A stretch of 64,000 nucleotides of DNA, taken from Burkholderia guangdongensis. GTDB lineage: Bacteria; Pseudomonadota; Gammaproteobacteria; Burkholderiales; Burkholderiaceae. Location of the stretch: NCBI RefSeq assembly GCF_013403875.1, contig NZ_JACBNX010000022.1, positions 1-64,000 of the forward strand, in the 5' to 3' direction. Positions 51,075-60,296 of this stretch are shown here, piece after piece (positions within the stretch are counted from its first letter, which is position 1; every line of letters begins with the position of its first letter). A model generated the notes under the pieces. The model was not told the DNA's origin. It worked only from the letters and a program-made list of their open reading frames with translations, and did no database searches. Both the position numbers and the translations under genes were made by a program.

Positions 51075-52001
51075 TCAGTAGCCGCGCGCGACGTCGACGA
51101 CGTTCAGCAGCGGCTCGCCGTTGACGAGCCGCCGCGCGTTCTCCGCGATCTGCTCGGCCATCGTCTTCGGGCTCGCGACCGACGCCATGTGCGGCGTGAC
51201 GATCAGGTTCGGCGTGCGCCACAGCGGATCGTCGGCGGGCAGCGGCTCGACCGGGAACACGTCGACGATCGCGCCGCCGAGCTGCCCGCTGTCGAGCGCG
51301 GCGACGAGATCCGGCACGACCAGATGCTCGCCGCGCCCGACGTGGATCAGCTTCGCGCCGGCCTTCAGCATCCCGAACGTTTTCGCGTCGAGCATGCCGC
51401 GGGTCTCGTTCGTCAGCGGCAGCAGGCACACGAGGATGTCGGTGCCGGCGAGGAACGCGCCCAGGTTGTCCGCGCCCGCGAACACCTCGATGCCGGGCAA
51501 ATCGCGCGCTTGCCGCGCCCAGCCGCGCACCGCGAAGCCGAGGCGATGCAGTTCGGCGGCGACGTGCTTGCCGATCTCGCCGAGGCCCATGATCCCGACC
51601 GAGCACTGCGACGGATGCGCCTGCTTCGGCCGGAACCACACCGCATCGCGCTGATTGCGCAGCACCACGTCGAGCTGGCGCATGTAATGCAGCGCGGCCC
51701 ACGTGACGAACTCGCTCATCCCGCGCGCGTGCTGCGGATCGACGATCCGGCAGACCGGCAGCCGGGGCAGCGTCGGATCGGACAGGATGTTGTCGACGCC
51801 GGCCGCGATCCCTTGAATCAGGCGCAGCTTCGGCAGCGCGGCGAGCGCGCCTTCGGGCGGCTCCCAGCACACGGCGATCTCCGCGTCGCGCGCGCGCGGA
51901 TCGTCGTGGGTGACGACGTCGAGTTCGGGCGCGCTGCGCTGGATCGAGGAAATCAGGAACGACAGGTCGGTGCTCTTGCTCAGCAGAACGATGGTGGTCA
52001 T
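51075..52001 (-). CDS. D-2-hydroxyacid dehydrogenase (glyoxylate/hydroxypyruvate reductase A-like)
   Basis: 308 residues. The NAD(P) motif GIMGLGEIGKHVAAEL, catalytic Arg in LIHVGRGEHLV, Glu in VDVFPVEPLP and His in VTPHMAS form the D-hydroxyacid dehydrogenase triad. Its short length and ending fit GhrA. It follows the class II aldolase gene in the same direction, 61 bases apart, so an aldol product or 2-oxo acid may be its substrate. Confidence 0.87.
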   Translation of the reverse strand: MTTIVLLSKSTDLSFLISSIQRSAPELDVVTHDDPRARDAEIAVCWEPPEGALAALPKLRLIQGIAAGVDNILSDPTLPRLPVCRIVDPQHARGMSEFVTWAALHYMRQLDVVLRNQRDAVWFRPKQAHPSQCSVGIMGLGEIGKHVAAELHRLGFAVRGWARQARDLPGIEVFAGADNLGAFLAGTDILVCLLPLTNETRGMLDAKTFGMLKAGAKLIHVGRGEHLVVPDLVAALDSGQLGGAIVDVFPVEPLPADDPLWRTPNLIVTPHMASVASPKTMAEQIAENARRLVNGEPLLNVVDVARGY

Positions 52002-52062
52002 GGCGCGGGCGTGGCGTGCGCCGGCGCGGATGGCCAGCGCGTGAATGGGACGTGACGGGGAA

Positions 52063-52857
52063 TCAGCAGCGGTAATCGGAATGCGGATCGTCGATCAGGC
52101 GCAACGCGGCTTTCCATCCGATGTCGACGATGCCCATCGGCACCGCCTGCGCGAACTGCTTCGCGGTGAGCTCGCGGACTGCGACGGGCGGGAAGTTCAG
52201 CGCGGCGCCGCCGGCCATCGCCTGCACCTGAGCCTGGCATGCGCGTTCGAGGAAGTAGATCTCGTGCCACGCTTCGGCGGCGGTCGCGCCGCCGACGATC
52301 AGCCCGTGATTGCGCAGGATCATCGACTTGTTCGGGCCGAAGTCGCGCACGAGGCGCTCGCGTTCGCCGAGATCGAGCGCGACGCCTTCGTAATCGTGAT
52401 AGCTGAGCTTGCCGTAGAACTTGAGCGCGTGCTGGCTGATCGGCAGCAGGCCCTCCTTCTGCGCGGACACGGCGATGCCGGCGGCGGTGTGCGTATGGAT
52501 CACGAAATGCAGATCGTCGCGGGCCATGTGGACGGCGGAATGGATCGTGAAGCCGGCGGCGTTCACGCGGAAGCGCTCGGGCTCGGCCTCGGCGCGCTCG
52601 TCGATCACGTTGCCGGCATGGTCGATCTTCACGAGATCGGACGCGCGCATCTCGTGGAAGAGCACGCCGTAGCGATTGATCAGGAAGGTCGGAACATCGC
52701 CGGGGAGCCGCGCGGAGATGTGGGTGTCGATCATGTCCGTCATGCGGAAATGGGCGACGAGGCGGTACAGCGCGGCCAGTTCCACGCGAATTGCCCATTC
52801 TTCGGGCGTGCAGCCGGATTGGCCGGCCGGCGGGCGCACTTGTTCCAGGGAGGACAT
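52063..52857 (-). CDS. Class II aldolase/adducin family protein (second copy)
   Basis: 264 residues from ATG at 52855-52857, with GGAG 8 nt upstream. Zn ligands are in MIDTHISARLPG, VIHTHTAAG and LRNHGLIVGGATAAEAW. It resembles the copy at 22195-22962 (shared strings NAAGFTIHSAVH / NPAGFTIHSAVH and YHDYEGVAL / YHDYEGIAL), so they are paralogues. It leads a leftward pair with the hydroxyacid dehydrogenase. Confidence 0.86.
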   Translation of the reverse strand: MSSLEQVRPPAGQSGCTPEEWAIRVELAALYRLVAHFRMTDMIDTHISARLPGDVPTFLINRYGVLFHEMRASDLVKIDHAGNVIDERAEAEPERFRVNAAGFTIHSAVHMARDDLHFVIHTHTAAGIAVSAQKEGLLPISQHALKFYGKLSYHDYEGVALDLGERERLVRDFGPNKSMILRNHGLIVGGATAAEAWHEIYFLERACQAQVQAMAGGAALNFPPVAVRELTAKQFAQAVPMGIVDIGWKAALRLIDDPHSDYRC

Positions 52858-52985
52858 CGAGATCGCTCCAGTCAACGAGGGGATAACGGAGTAGTGTTCG
52901 CCCGCGTCCCCCGCGTTGTCAAACTCATTGTGCTAATGCGGATCCATTCACGCGGTGAATACCGCGGAGCGCATTCGCGCGGCGC

Positions 52986-53930
52986 TCATCGCCGCGACAG
53001 ATGAATCCCCGCGAGCATGCATCGCACCGATCCGCCCGCCATCTCGATCGTCGGCACGTCGAGCGGCAGCAGGCGCGCGGACTGCTCGATCTGCGCGCGC
53101 TGGTCGTGCGTCAGGCAGTCGAACGCGCGCTGCGACAGCGCGAGCACGCGGCCGTCGCGGCCCGACAGCTCGAGCGCGTTGCCGGCGAAGTTCGCGATCT
53201 GCGCGGGCGTCAGCGCGATCACCGTGCGGCCGGTCTCGGCGATCCGGCGGCGGATCTCGTCGCGGCGCGCCGGGTTCGCGATCAGCTCGAGGCCGACCAG
53301 CGCGAACTCGGTCGCCACGCTCATCATCACGTTCGTGTGATAGATCGGCCGGCCGCTCGCATCGGCGGTGTCGAAGCAGATCGGCTCGAAGTTGAAGTGC
53401 GTGCAGAAGCGTTCGAGCGCGACCGGATCGGCGCGGCGCGACCGCGCGGCATACGCGATCCGCGCGACGTGGTCGAGCACCATCGCGCCCGTGCCTTCGA
53501 GGAACACGTCGTCGTATTCGAGGCCCGAGTAGTCGATCACGTCCTGCACCCGGTATTCGGCCTTCAGCATCTCGATCACGTCGCCGCGCCGCTCGCGCCG
53601 GCGGCTCGGACTGTACATCGGATACAGCGCGACGTGCCCGCCCGGATGCGTCGAGAACCAGTTGTTCGGGAACACCGAGTCCGGCGTTTCGCGCTCGCCG
53701 TGGTCGTCGAACACGTGCACGCGCACGCCGGCTTCCGTCAGCGTCTGCGCGGCCGTGCTCACCTCGTCGCGCGCGGCGGCGGACAGCGTGCGCGCGCCGT
53801 CGTCGCCATCGCTATCGGCGGTTGCGTTGCGCTGGAACGCGTTGTCCGCGGCGGTTTCGGGATTGGGAAGGAAGCGGTGCGGCCGGATCATCACGACGGC
53901 GGCCGGCGCCTGAATCGATACGGGGTTCAT
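52986..53930 (-). CDS. ctlX: Citrulline utilization hydrolase CtlX-type (arginine deiminase-related)
   Basis: 314 residues, guanidino-group-modifying superfamily. Marks: VVMIRPHRFLPNPET, DSVFPNNWFSTHPGG, LEGTGAMVLDHV, the His in IYHTNVMMS and the C-terminal Cys in EMAGGSVRCMLAGIHL, the expected catalytic pair. CtlX converts citrulline to ornithine, and the gene immediately before it encodes ornithine cyclodeaminase, so the two give citrulline to ornithine to proline. The name is from family resemblance, not activity. Confidence 0.85.
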   Translation of the reverse strand: MNPVSIQAPAAVVMIRPHRFLPNPETAADNAFQRNATADSDGDDGARTLSAAARDEVSTAAQTLTEAGVRVHVFDDHGERETPDSVFPNNWFSTHPGGHVALYPMYSPSRRRERRGDVIEMLKAEYRVQDVIDYSGLEYDDVFLEGTGAMVLDHVARIAYAARSRRADPVALERFCTHFNFEPICFDTADASGRPIYHTNVMMSVATEFALVGLELIANPARRDEIRRRIAETGRTVIALTPAQIANFAGNALELSGRDGRVLALSQRAFDCLTHDQRAQIEQSARLLPLDVPTIEMAGGSVRCMLAGIHLSRR

Positions 53931-53964
53931 CGAAAGGGATGCGGGTGGCGAAGGTCTGCGGGGC

Positions 53965-53984
53965 GGCGGGGCACGCGCCCCGCC
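53965..53984. other. Hairpin between ocd and ctlX
   Basis: GGCGGGGC-ACGC-GCCCCGCC, a perfect 8-4-8 stem in the 68-bp intergenic gap. No T-run. It may tune downstream ctlX expression. Confidence 0.45.
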
Positions 53985-53998
53985 GGTTCATGACGCGA

Positions 53999-55093
53999 TC
54001 AGCGCGCGAGTGCTGCATCGGGCTCGAGCGCGGCCTCGGCGGCCGCGAGCGGCGCCGGGCGGCCGGCGGTTGCCGACGGATCGTCGATCAGCGCGAACAG
54101 GTTCTTCGGATCGACCGCGGGCGGGATCAGCGCGATCTCGACGCCGGCGTTGTGCCGCTGCGCGAGCGCGTACAGGTAGCGCAGCGCGGAGAAATCCTCG
54201 AGCGCGAAGCCGACCGAGTCGAACACGGTGACCTGCGCGGCGTCCGTGCGGCCCGCCGCGTCGCCGCGCAGCACGCGCCACAGCTCGGTGACCGGGAAGT
54301 CGGCCGGCATCTGCTGGATGTCGCCCTCGATGCGCGACTGCGGCTCGAACTCGACGAACACCGGGCCCATCCGCAGCACGTCCGCGTGCAGTTCGGTCTT
54401 GCCGGGGCAGTCGCCGCCGACCGCGTTCAGGTGCATGCCGGGCTCGATCATGTCGGGCGTGACGATCGTCGCGTACGCCTTGTCGGCGGTCACGGTCGTC
54501 ACGATGTCGGCGCCGCGCGTCGCGTCGTGCGGCGACGCGGCGCGCACGACGCGCAGCTTCGGCCACGCGGCAAGGTTCGCGACGAGCTTGTCGGTCGCGC
54601 GCGGATCGACGTCGTACACGCGAATCTCGTCGATACCGGCGAGCGTGTGGAACGCGATCGCCTGGAACTCGCTCTGCGCGCCGTTGCCGATCAGCGCCAT
54701 CGTGCGCGAATCGGGCCGCGCGAGCGCGCGCGCGGCAAGCACCGACGTCGCGGCGGTGCGCGTCGCGGTCGTCAGCGTCAGCTCGGCGAGCAGCAACGGG
54801 TAGCCGGTCTCGACCTCGGCGAGCGCGCCGAACGCCATCACCGTGTGCATGCCGCGCGACGCGTTGATCGGATGGCCGTTCACGTACTTGAAGCCATAGT
54901 GCGTCGCGTCGGCGACCGGCATCAGCTCGATCACGCCGTCGTGCGAATGGTTCGCGACACGCGGCGACTTGTCGAATTCGTTCCAGCGCAGGTAGTCGGC
55001 GCGCAGCGTGTCGACGAGCTCGCCGAGGAAGCGGGTGATGCCGGTTTGCGCGATCAGCCGGGCGGTTGCGGGAACGTCGAGAAAGCGGGTCAT
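53999..55093 (-). CDS. ocd: Ornithine cyclodeaminase
   Basis: 364 residues, mu-crystallin/OCD family: FLDVPATARLIAQTG, KYVNGHPINASRGMHTVMAFG, the Rossmann motif MALIGNGAQSEFQAIAF and NAVGGDCPGKTELH with the catalytic Asp. ATG at 55091-55093 with GGAG 8 nt upstream; the longer frame runs through the promoter region. It converts ornithine to proline and ammonia with bound NAD. It is divergent from the Lrp-type regulator, the common layout for ocd genes. Confidence 0.9.
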   Translation of the reverse strand: MTRFLDVPATARLIAQTGITRFLGELVDTLRADYLRWNEFDKSPRVANHSHDGVIELMPVADATHYGFKYVNGHPINASRGMHTVMAFGALAEVETGYPLLLAELTLTTATRTAATSVLAARALARPDSRTMALIGNGAQSEFQAIAFHTLAGIDEIRVYDVDPRATDKLVANLAAWPKLRVVRAASPHDATRGADIVTTVTADKAYATIVTPDMIEPGMHLNAVGGDCPGKTELHADVLRMGPVFVEFEPQSRIEGDIQQMPADFPVTELWRVLRGDAAGRTDAAQVTVFDSVGFALEDFSALRYLYALAQRHNAGVEIALIPPAVDPKNLFALIDDPSATAGRPAPLAAAEAALEPDAALAR

Positions 55094-55207
55094 GCAATGT
55101 CTCCACCAAGTTGGGATGCGGCGACGTGCGCCGTGTACTGGAGACATTATTTCCGGGACGACAGCCAACAAAAAGACAGCAAAAGTGTCAGATTTGTCCG
55201 GATGTTT

Positions 55208-55240
55208 GGCAAAATGCCGACTTGAATGAGCATAATGCTC
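55208..55240. promoter_or_regulatory. Paired palindromes in the ocd-lrp divergent region
   Basis: GGCA-AAA-TGCC (55208-55218) and GAGCAT-A-ATGCTC (55228-55240), 21 bp centre to centre, two helical turns. Lrp/AsnC proteins bind such phased sites. They sit 62-94 bases before the regulator's start. Confidence 0.55.
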
Positions 55241-55301
55241 GGAAATGCGGGTGCGGACGCGCTTGCGCACGGACAGGACGCACGACAGGAGGTTCGCCCC
55301 G

Positions 55302-55733
55302 ATGATCACGCTGGACGACGTCGATCGGCAGTTGATCGGCTTGCTGCGTGACAACGCGCGGCTGTCGGTCGTCGCGCTCGCGAAGCAGTTGCGCGTCGCG
55401 CGCGCGACGGTGCAGAACCGGCTCGCGCGGCTCGAGCAGCACGGCGTGATCGTCGGCTACACGGTGCGGCTGAAGCCGGCCGCGGACCGGCACCGGATCC
55501 GCGCGCTGATGTCGATCGCGGTGCAGGGCAACCGCGCGGCCGATGTCGTGAAGGTGCTGCGCGGCCATCCGAACGTCGCGGCGATCCACAGCACGAACGG
55601 GCGCTGGGATCTGATCGCCGAGCTGCACGCGGATTCGCTCGAGCATTTCGATCGCGTGCTCGGAGCGATCCGGCTGATCGACGGGATCGCGAACACCGAG
55701 ACGAGTATTTTGCTGTCGACGCACAAGGCGTGA
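55302..55733 (+). CDS. Lrp/AsnC family transcriptional regulator
   Basis: 143 residues from ATG at 55302 with CAGGAGG upstream: MITLDDVDRQLIGLLRDNAR begins the HTH (VVALAKQLRVARATVQNRLARLE) and the RAM domain follows (RALMSIAVQGNRAADVVKVLRGHP). It is divergent from ocd and probably senses ornithine, arginine or proline to control ocd-ctlX and itself. The upstream 19-codon extension of the frame is ignored. Confidence 0.9.
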   Translation: MITLDDVDRQLIGLLRDNARLSVVALAKQLRVARATVQNRLARLEQHGVIVGYTVRLKPAADRHRIRALMSIAVQGNRAADVVKVLRGHPNVAAIHSTNGRWDLIAELHADSLEHFDRVLGAIRLIDGIANTETSILLSTHKA

Positions 55734-55755
55734 TGTGCGGCTTGGGAGGAGGGAA

Positions 55756-56211
55756 ATGACAAACCGTGATCCGATCGATGTCGCAGATGGATTCGAGGTC
55801 AGGATCGTTCCCGATAAATCGGCGTATTTGATATTGATGCTGTTTGTTGCCGGTGCGCCACTGATGCTTTCAGTGATTGTGCTCGCTTTGAGTGGCGGCG
55901 CGGAGTGGGGACTCGTGACGGGCGCTCTGTCGATTGAAGCATTTATTTTTTATTATTTGAAGCGGCATTTGATTTTGCTGGGGAGAGGGCGAGTTTGCGT
56001 CAGAAAGGCGTTTTCTGAGATCGAATTTCCGGTTTCCGACGTGACGCACGTTAGATTGGAGGCTGGATTGAAAAAATACACCGATCGGTTCGGTCCTTTT
56101 TATCGATTGATATTTTCCGTGAAAGATGAGGATGTGGTGGTTAATGCCAAGATTTTCAAAATTCGGGATATTAACTCTATTTTGAATTATTTCAACAAGA
56201 GGGTGGTTTGA
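55756..56211 (+). CDS. Hypothetical AT-rich membrane protein (151 aa)
   Basis: 151 residues with two hydrophobic helices near the N-terminus (AYLILMLFVAGAPLMLSVIVLALS and WGLVTGALSIEAFIFYYL region) and a soluble C-terminal part with basic and aromatic residues (LKKYTDRFGPFYRLIFSV), reminiscent of PH-like membrane proteins. GGGAGGAGGGAA precedes the ATG. Codon use is clearly richer in A/T than the neighbours, which suggests recent transfer. No family is recognised. Confidence 0.65.
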   Translation: MTNRDPIDVADGFEVRIVPDKSAYLILMLFVAGAPLMLSVIVLALSGGAEWGLVTGALSIEAFIFYYLKRHLILLGRGRVCVRKAFSEIEFPVSDVTHVRLEAGLKKYTDRFGPFYRLIFSVKDEDVVVNAKIFKIRDINSILNYFNKRVV

Positions 56212-56245
56212 GTCGCCGTCATTGACGGCGCGTCTATCGCGTCGT

Positions 56246-57145
56246 TCACGCGTCCCAATACGGCGGATCGCCGAACGCGCTACGCAGGCAGTCCGAGAAC
56301 GCGCGCAGCTTCGCGGACGGATGCCGCCCCTCCGGATGCGCGACGTAGATCGTTTCCGGCTCGGCCTGCACGCCGATGTCGATCACCTGAAGCTGGCCCG
56401 CGCGGATCGCGTCCCCGACAATGAAGGTCGGCGCATGCATGATCCCGAGCCCCGCGATCGCCGCGTCGCGCATCATGTCGCCGTTGTTCAGGCCGAGGCC
56501 GAACGTGCCGCGCACGATCGTGGCGCCGTCGTCACCGGCGAACCGCCAGTCCTCGACGCCTCGGTTCGAATAGAAAATCCCGCGATGCGCGCCGAGCTCG
56601 GCCGGCGACGCGGGCGTGCCGTGCCGCGCCAGATAGCCGGGCGACGCGACCAGCACGCGGCGACTCGTCGCGAGGTGCCATGCAACGAGGCCCGAATCCG
56701 GCATCGGCCCGTGCCGGACGACAGCGTCGTAGCCTTCCGCGGCGACATCGATCCGGCGGTCGTTCAGCTCCAGCATCAGCCGGATTTCCGGATGCTTCGC
56801 GAGAAACGGATAAATCGCCGGCCCGAGATGCATGCGGCCGAACGTGACCGGCGCGGAAATCCGCAGCGGGCCGACCAGCTCGCCGCGGCGCTCGGCCAGT
56901 TCCGCCGCTGCGTCCTCGACCTCGCGCACGATCCGCGACGCGCGCGAGAGAAACGCGGCGCCGTCTTCGGTCAGCGACAGCTTGCGCGTCGTGCGCCGCA
57001 GCAGAATCGCGCCGACCTCGCGCTCCAGTTCCGCCAGGCGCTCGCTGACGACCGAGCGCGACAGCCGCAAACGCCGCGCGGCCTCACTCAACGAGCCGCT
57101 CTCGGCCACCATCACGAACGTCGCGATCCCGTCGAGCTTCATCAT
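56246..57145 (-). CDS. LysR family transcriptional regulator
   Basis: 299 residues; HTH MKLDGIATFVMVAESGSLSE and LRLSRSVVSERLAELEREVG with the normal effector domain (LVGPLRISAPVTFGRMHLGP). It is divergent from the SDR gene that begins at 57269, and a LysR-type box lies between them, so it probably regulates that SDR. Confidence 0.9.
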   Translation of the reverse strand: MMKLDGIATFVMVAESGSLSEAARRLRLSRSVVSERLAELEREVGAILLRRTTRKLSLTEDGAAFLSRASRIVREVEDAAAELAERRGELVGPLRISAPVTFGRMHLGPAIYPFLAKHPEIRLMLELNDRRIDVAAEGYDAVVRHGPMPDSGLVAWHLATSRRVLVASPGYLARHGTPASPAELGAHRGIFYSNRGVEDWRFAGDDGATIVRGTFGLGLNNGDMMRDAAIAGLGIMHAPTFIVGDAIRAGQLQVIDIGVQAEPETIYVAHPEGRHPSAKLRAFSDCLRSAFGDPPYWDA

Positions 57146-57147
57146 TG

Positions 57148-57162
57148 TTCGGTTTTTCCGAA
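57148..57162. promoter_or_regulatory. LysR-type box TTCGG-N5-CCGAA
   Basis: Perfect 5-5-5 inverted repeat fitting the T-N11-A rule, directly before the LysR start and about 107 bases before the SDR start. Confidence 0.55.
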
Positions 57163-57268
57163 ATGCAGAATGGGGATCTGAATACTACCGCGAACCAATC
57201 CGTGCGCCGATACTGCGTCCATGCATCACCTCCATCCATCGACTCGATTCATCAACAGGAGATTCATC

Positions 57269-58033
57269 ATGGGACGTCTGGAAAACAAGGTCGCGATCGT
57301 GACCGGTGCAAGCTCGGGCATCGGCCGAGCGACCGCGAAGCTGTTCGCACGGGAAGGCGCGAAGGTCGTCGTCGGCGCGCGCCGCGAGCGCGAACTCGCC
57401 GAACTCGTCGCCGAGATCGAAGCCGATGGCGGACAGGCAGTGCGTCTCGCCGGCGACGTGCGGTCCGAAAGCTATGCGAAAGCGCTCGTCGACCTCGCCG
57501 TCGCGAAGTTCGGCCGGCTCGACATCGCGTTCAACAACGCAGGCGTGATCGGCGAGAGCGGCGCGAGCACCGGCGTGTCGCTCGACGGCTGGAACGATGC
57601 GATCGCGGTGAATCTGACCGGCGCGTTCCTCGGCGCGAAGCACCAGATAGCAGAGATGCTGAAGCACGGCGGCGGATCGGTGATCTTCACGTCGACGTTC
57701 GTCGGCTACAGCAGCGCGTTTCCAGGCGTCGCCGCTTACGCGGCGAGCAAGTCCGGGCTGATCGGGCTCACGCAGGCGCTCGCGGCCGAATACGGCCCGA
57801 ATGGCATTCGCGTGAACGCGGTGCTGCCGGGCGCGGTCGAGACCGACATGTATCACGCGGTGAACGACACCGACGAAAAGGCGGCGTTCATCACGAACCT
57901 GCATGCGCTGAAGCGCGTCGGCCGGCCGGACGAGATCGCGCGGTCGGTGCTGTACTTCGCGTCGGACGATTCGTCGTTCGTCACCGGCACCGCGGCGCTG
58001 ATCGACGGCGGGTTGTCGATCACGCGAACCTGA
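57269..58033 (+). CDS. SDR family oxidoreductase
   Basis: 254 residues. ATG at 57269 behind AGGAGATTCATC: MGRLENKVAIVTGASSGIGR. NNAG, the catalytic Ser in VIFTSTFVGY, YAASK and FVTGTAALIDGG are all present. It is a classical glucose/ribitol dehydrogenase-like SDR and the probable target of the divergent LysR. The substrate is unknown. Confidence 0.88.
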   Translation: MGRLENKVAIVTGASSGIGRATAKLFAREGAKVVVGARRERELAELVAEIEADGGQAVRLAGDVRSESYAKALVDLAVAKFGRLDIAFNNAGVIGESGASTGVSLDGWNDAIAVNLTGAFLGAKHQIAEMLKHGGGSVIFTSTFVGYSSAFPGVAAYAASKSGLIGLTQALAAEYGPNGIRVNAVLPGAVETDMYHAVNDTDEKAAFITNLHALKRVGRPDEIARSVLYFASDDSSFVTGTAALIDGGLSITRT

Positions 58034-58093
58034 CGGTGTGGGCAACTGACGTGGCGCGTTCAGGATGCCGCGCCCGCCGCCGGCATCTCGCGT

Positions 58094-59521
58094 TCAATGC
58101 ACCGCGTCGACCGTCGACGCAGCGTGGCTGCCTTCCGCCCTCGGAAACGTCAGCGTCACCGCGAACCCGCCGGCTTCCGGAAACGCGAAGCCGATGTGCC
58201 CGCCGTGCGCTTTCATCACCTCCTGCACGATCGCGAGCCCCAGCCCGGAGCCGGTGCGGCGCTCGCGGCCGTCCGGGCCGATCCGCACGAACGGCTGCAG
58301 CGCAGCCGCCCAGTGCTCGCGAGCCATCCCGCGGCCGTTGTCGGTCACGGTCAACGCGACCGACTCGCGCGACGTCGCGACCGACACGGCGATCTCGTCC
58401 GCCGCGCCGTGCAGGAGCGCGTTGTGCAGCACGTTCGACAGCGCTTCCTGCAGGCTGATCGCATCACCGGCGATCGTCGCGCGCGCGGCATCGGCGTCGA
58501 ACGACACGCGCACGTCGCGCGCATCCGCGAGCGGAATCGTGCGGCCGAGCACCTCCTTCGCGAGTTCGACCAGTTCGACCGGCTCAAGCGCCACGACTTC
58601 CGACCGATGGATCACCATCGCGTGGTTCAGCAACTGCCCGGTCAGGCGGCCGACGTCCGCACTGGTCGCGCGCAGCGCGTCGAGCCGCGCTGCCTGGCGC
58701 GCGGCGTCGGTCTCGCTGCGGAGCAGTTCGATCTGCGCGTCGAGCCGCGCGAGCGGCGTGCGCATCTGGTGCGCGGCGTCCGCGATGAAGCGCTGCATCG
58801 CGGCGATCCGCTCCGCGAGCCGGTGCATCAGCCCGTTGATCGCGCCGATGATCGCGTCGATCTCGCTCGGCGTGTCGACCGCGACGGGCCGCAGGTCGGC
58901 CGGATCGCGCGACGCGATGATCCGCTCCACCTGCACGAGCGGGCGCAGGCCGCGCTTGATCGCCAGGCCGCTCGCGCCGATCGCGAGCACGCTCATCAGC
59001 ACGATCAGCGTCCACACCTTCACGCTCATGTCGATCGCGAGTTGCTGGCGCGCGTTCGTCGTCTGCGCGACCGTGACGAGCGCCCAGCCGGGCGTGCGCT
59101 CCTCGGGCATGTAGCGCGCGATCGTCGCGGTGCGGATGCGCCGGTGCTGATAGCGGCCGTCCGCGAGCACGACGCCCTGCCGCGCGGCGAGCGGGTTCGG
59201 CGGTCCGTCCAGATCGGCATAGCCCGCGACGGCGATGCCGCGCGAATCGACGACCTTGTAGTAGACGAGATCGTAGTTCGACAGCGACGACAGCGCGGCG
59301 ACCGGCGGATTCAGCGCGAGCACGCCGCCCTGCACGTACAGGTTCTCGGCGACCTGGATCGCCGCGCCGGACAGCAGCTGATCGTACGCGCGCTCGGCGG
59401 CGACGCCCGCGTAGTAGCGCGCGATCGCCGCGAGCGCAATTGCTCCGGTCACGACGACGAACGCGATGAACAGCAGCGTGCGGCCGAACAGCGTCTTCGG
59501 GAACCAGTCAGCGCGTCGCAA
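58094..59521 (-). CDS. Sensor histidine kinase (TctE-like)
   Basis: 475 residues: helix 1 (about 15-35), a periplasmic sensor region of the 2CSK_N type (about 36-165), helix 2 (170-188), HAMP, HisKA with His251 in ADAAHQMRTPL, and HATPase motifs NVLHNALLHG, DNGRGM and GSGLGLAIV. The frame opens with TTG at 59519-59521, overlapping the response-regulator stop by 14 bases, so translation is coupled. TctE-type kinases usually sense carboxylates. Confidence 0.9.
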   Translation of the reverse strand: MRRADWFPKTLFGRTLLFIAFVVVTGAIALAAIARYYAGVAAERAYDQLLSGAAIQVAENLYVQGGVLALNPPVAALSSLSNYDLVYYKVVDSRGIAVAGYADLDGPPNPLAARQGVVLADGRYQHRRIRTATIARYMPEERTPGWALVTVAQTTNARQQLAIDMSVKVWTLIVLMSVLAIGASGLAIKRGLRPLVQVERIIASRDPADLRPVAVDTPSEIDAIIGAINGLMHRLAERIAAMQRFIADAAHQMRTPLARLDAQIELLRSETDAARQAARLDALRATSADVGRLTGQLLNHAMVIHRSEVVALEPVELVELAKEVLGRTIPLADARDVRVSFDADAARATIAGDAISLQEALSNVLHNALLHGAADEIAVSVATSRESVALTVTDNGRGMAREHWAAALQPFVRIGPDGRERRTGSGLGLAIVQEVMKAHGGHIGFAFPEAGGFAVTLTFPRAEGSHAASTVDAVH

Positions 59522-60173
59522 TCTGGTACCCCACGCCGCGCGCGGTGCGAATCTCGATCGCGCTGCCTTGCAGTTTCTTGCGCACGCGCGTCACGTACTG
59601 CTCGACCGCGTTCGGCGTCGGCTCGTTGCCGAAGCTGAACAACTGGTTCAGCAATTCCTCCTTCGAGAAGATGCGCTGCGGGCGGCTCGCGAGAATCTCG
59701 AGCAGCGCGAACTCCTGGCGCGACAGCGACAGCGGCTTGCCGTCGAGCGCCGCGAGCCGGCTGCTGCGGTCGATCACGAGGCTGCCGAGTGTCAGCGCGT
59801 CGTTCGCGTGGCCGCTGTTGCGGCGCAGGAGCGCCTGCACGCGCGCGTCGAGCTCGCGGTAGTCGAACGGCTTCACCAGATAGTCGTCGGCGCCGAGGCC
59901 GAGGCCGCTGACCCGGTCGTCGATCGCGGAGCGCGCGGTCACGAGCAGCACCGGCGTCGTGCTGCCCGACGCGCGCAGCCCGCGCAGGACCGCGAAGCCG
60001 TCCATCGACGGCAGCATCACGTCGAGCACGACGAGATCGAAGCGCTCGACCGCGAGCAGCCCGTGCGCGATCGCGCCGTCGGTTTCGAGATCGACCGCGT
60101 GGCCGAGCCGGGCGAGGCGGCTCTTGATCGCCGCGCCGATTTCCGCGTCGTCCTCGACGACCAGAATGCGCAT
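59508..60173 (-). CDS. OmpR/TctD-family response regulator
   Basis: 221 residues from ATG at 60171-60173: MRILVVEDDAEIGAAI, phospho-acceptor Asp51 in VVLDVMLPSMDG, Lys in LVKPF, and a C-terminal winged helix (LSLSRQEFALLEILASRP ... YVTRVRKKLQG). The long upstream part of the frame is shadow. It is divergent from the binding-protein/MFS pair, with 123 bases between starts, and probably activates those genes on a signal from the partner kinase. Confidence 0.92.
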   Translation of the reverse strand: MRILVVEDDAEIGAAIKSRLARLGHAVDLETDGAIAHGLLAVERFDLVVLDVMLPSMDGFAVLRGLRASGSTTPVLLVTARSAIDDRVSGLGLGADDYLVKPFDYRELDARVQALLRRNSGHANDALTLGSLVIDRSSRLAALDGKPLSLSRQEFALLEILASRPQRIFSKEELLNQLFSFGNEPTPNAVEQYVTRVRKKLQGSAIEIRTARGVGYQIATR

Positions 60174-60296
60174 GATGCGTGGGGCTCCTTTAGGGTTTTC
60201 CCGGGAGGGGACTGTCAGCATTTTCTCAGACTCGCTCGCTAACCTGTGCGCGAGCGGCATCCGAGACCGCGGCCCAGCACCGAGAAAGGAGACGGC

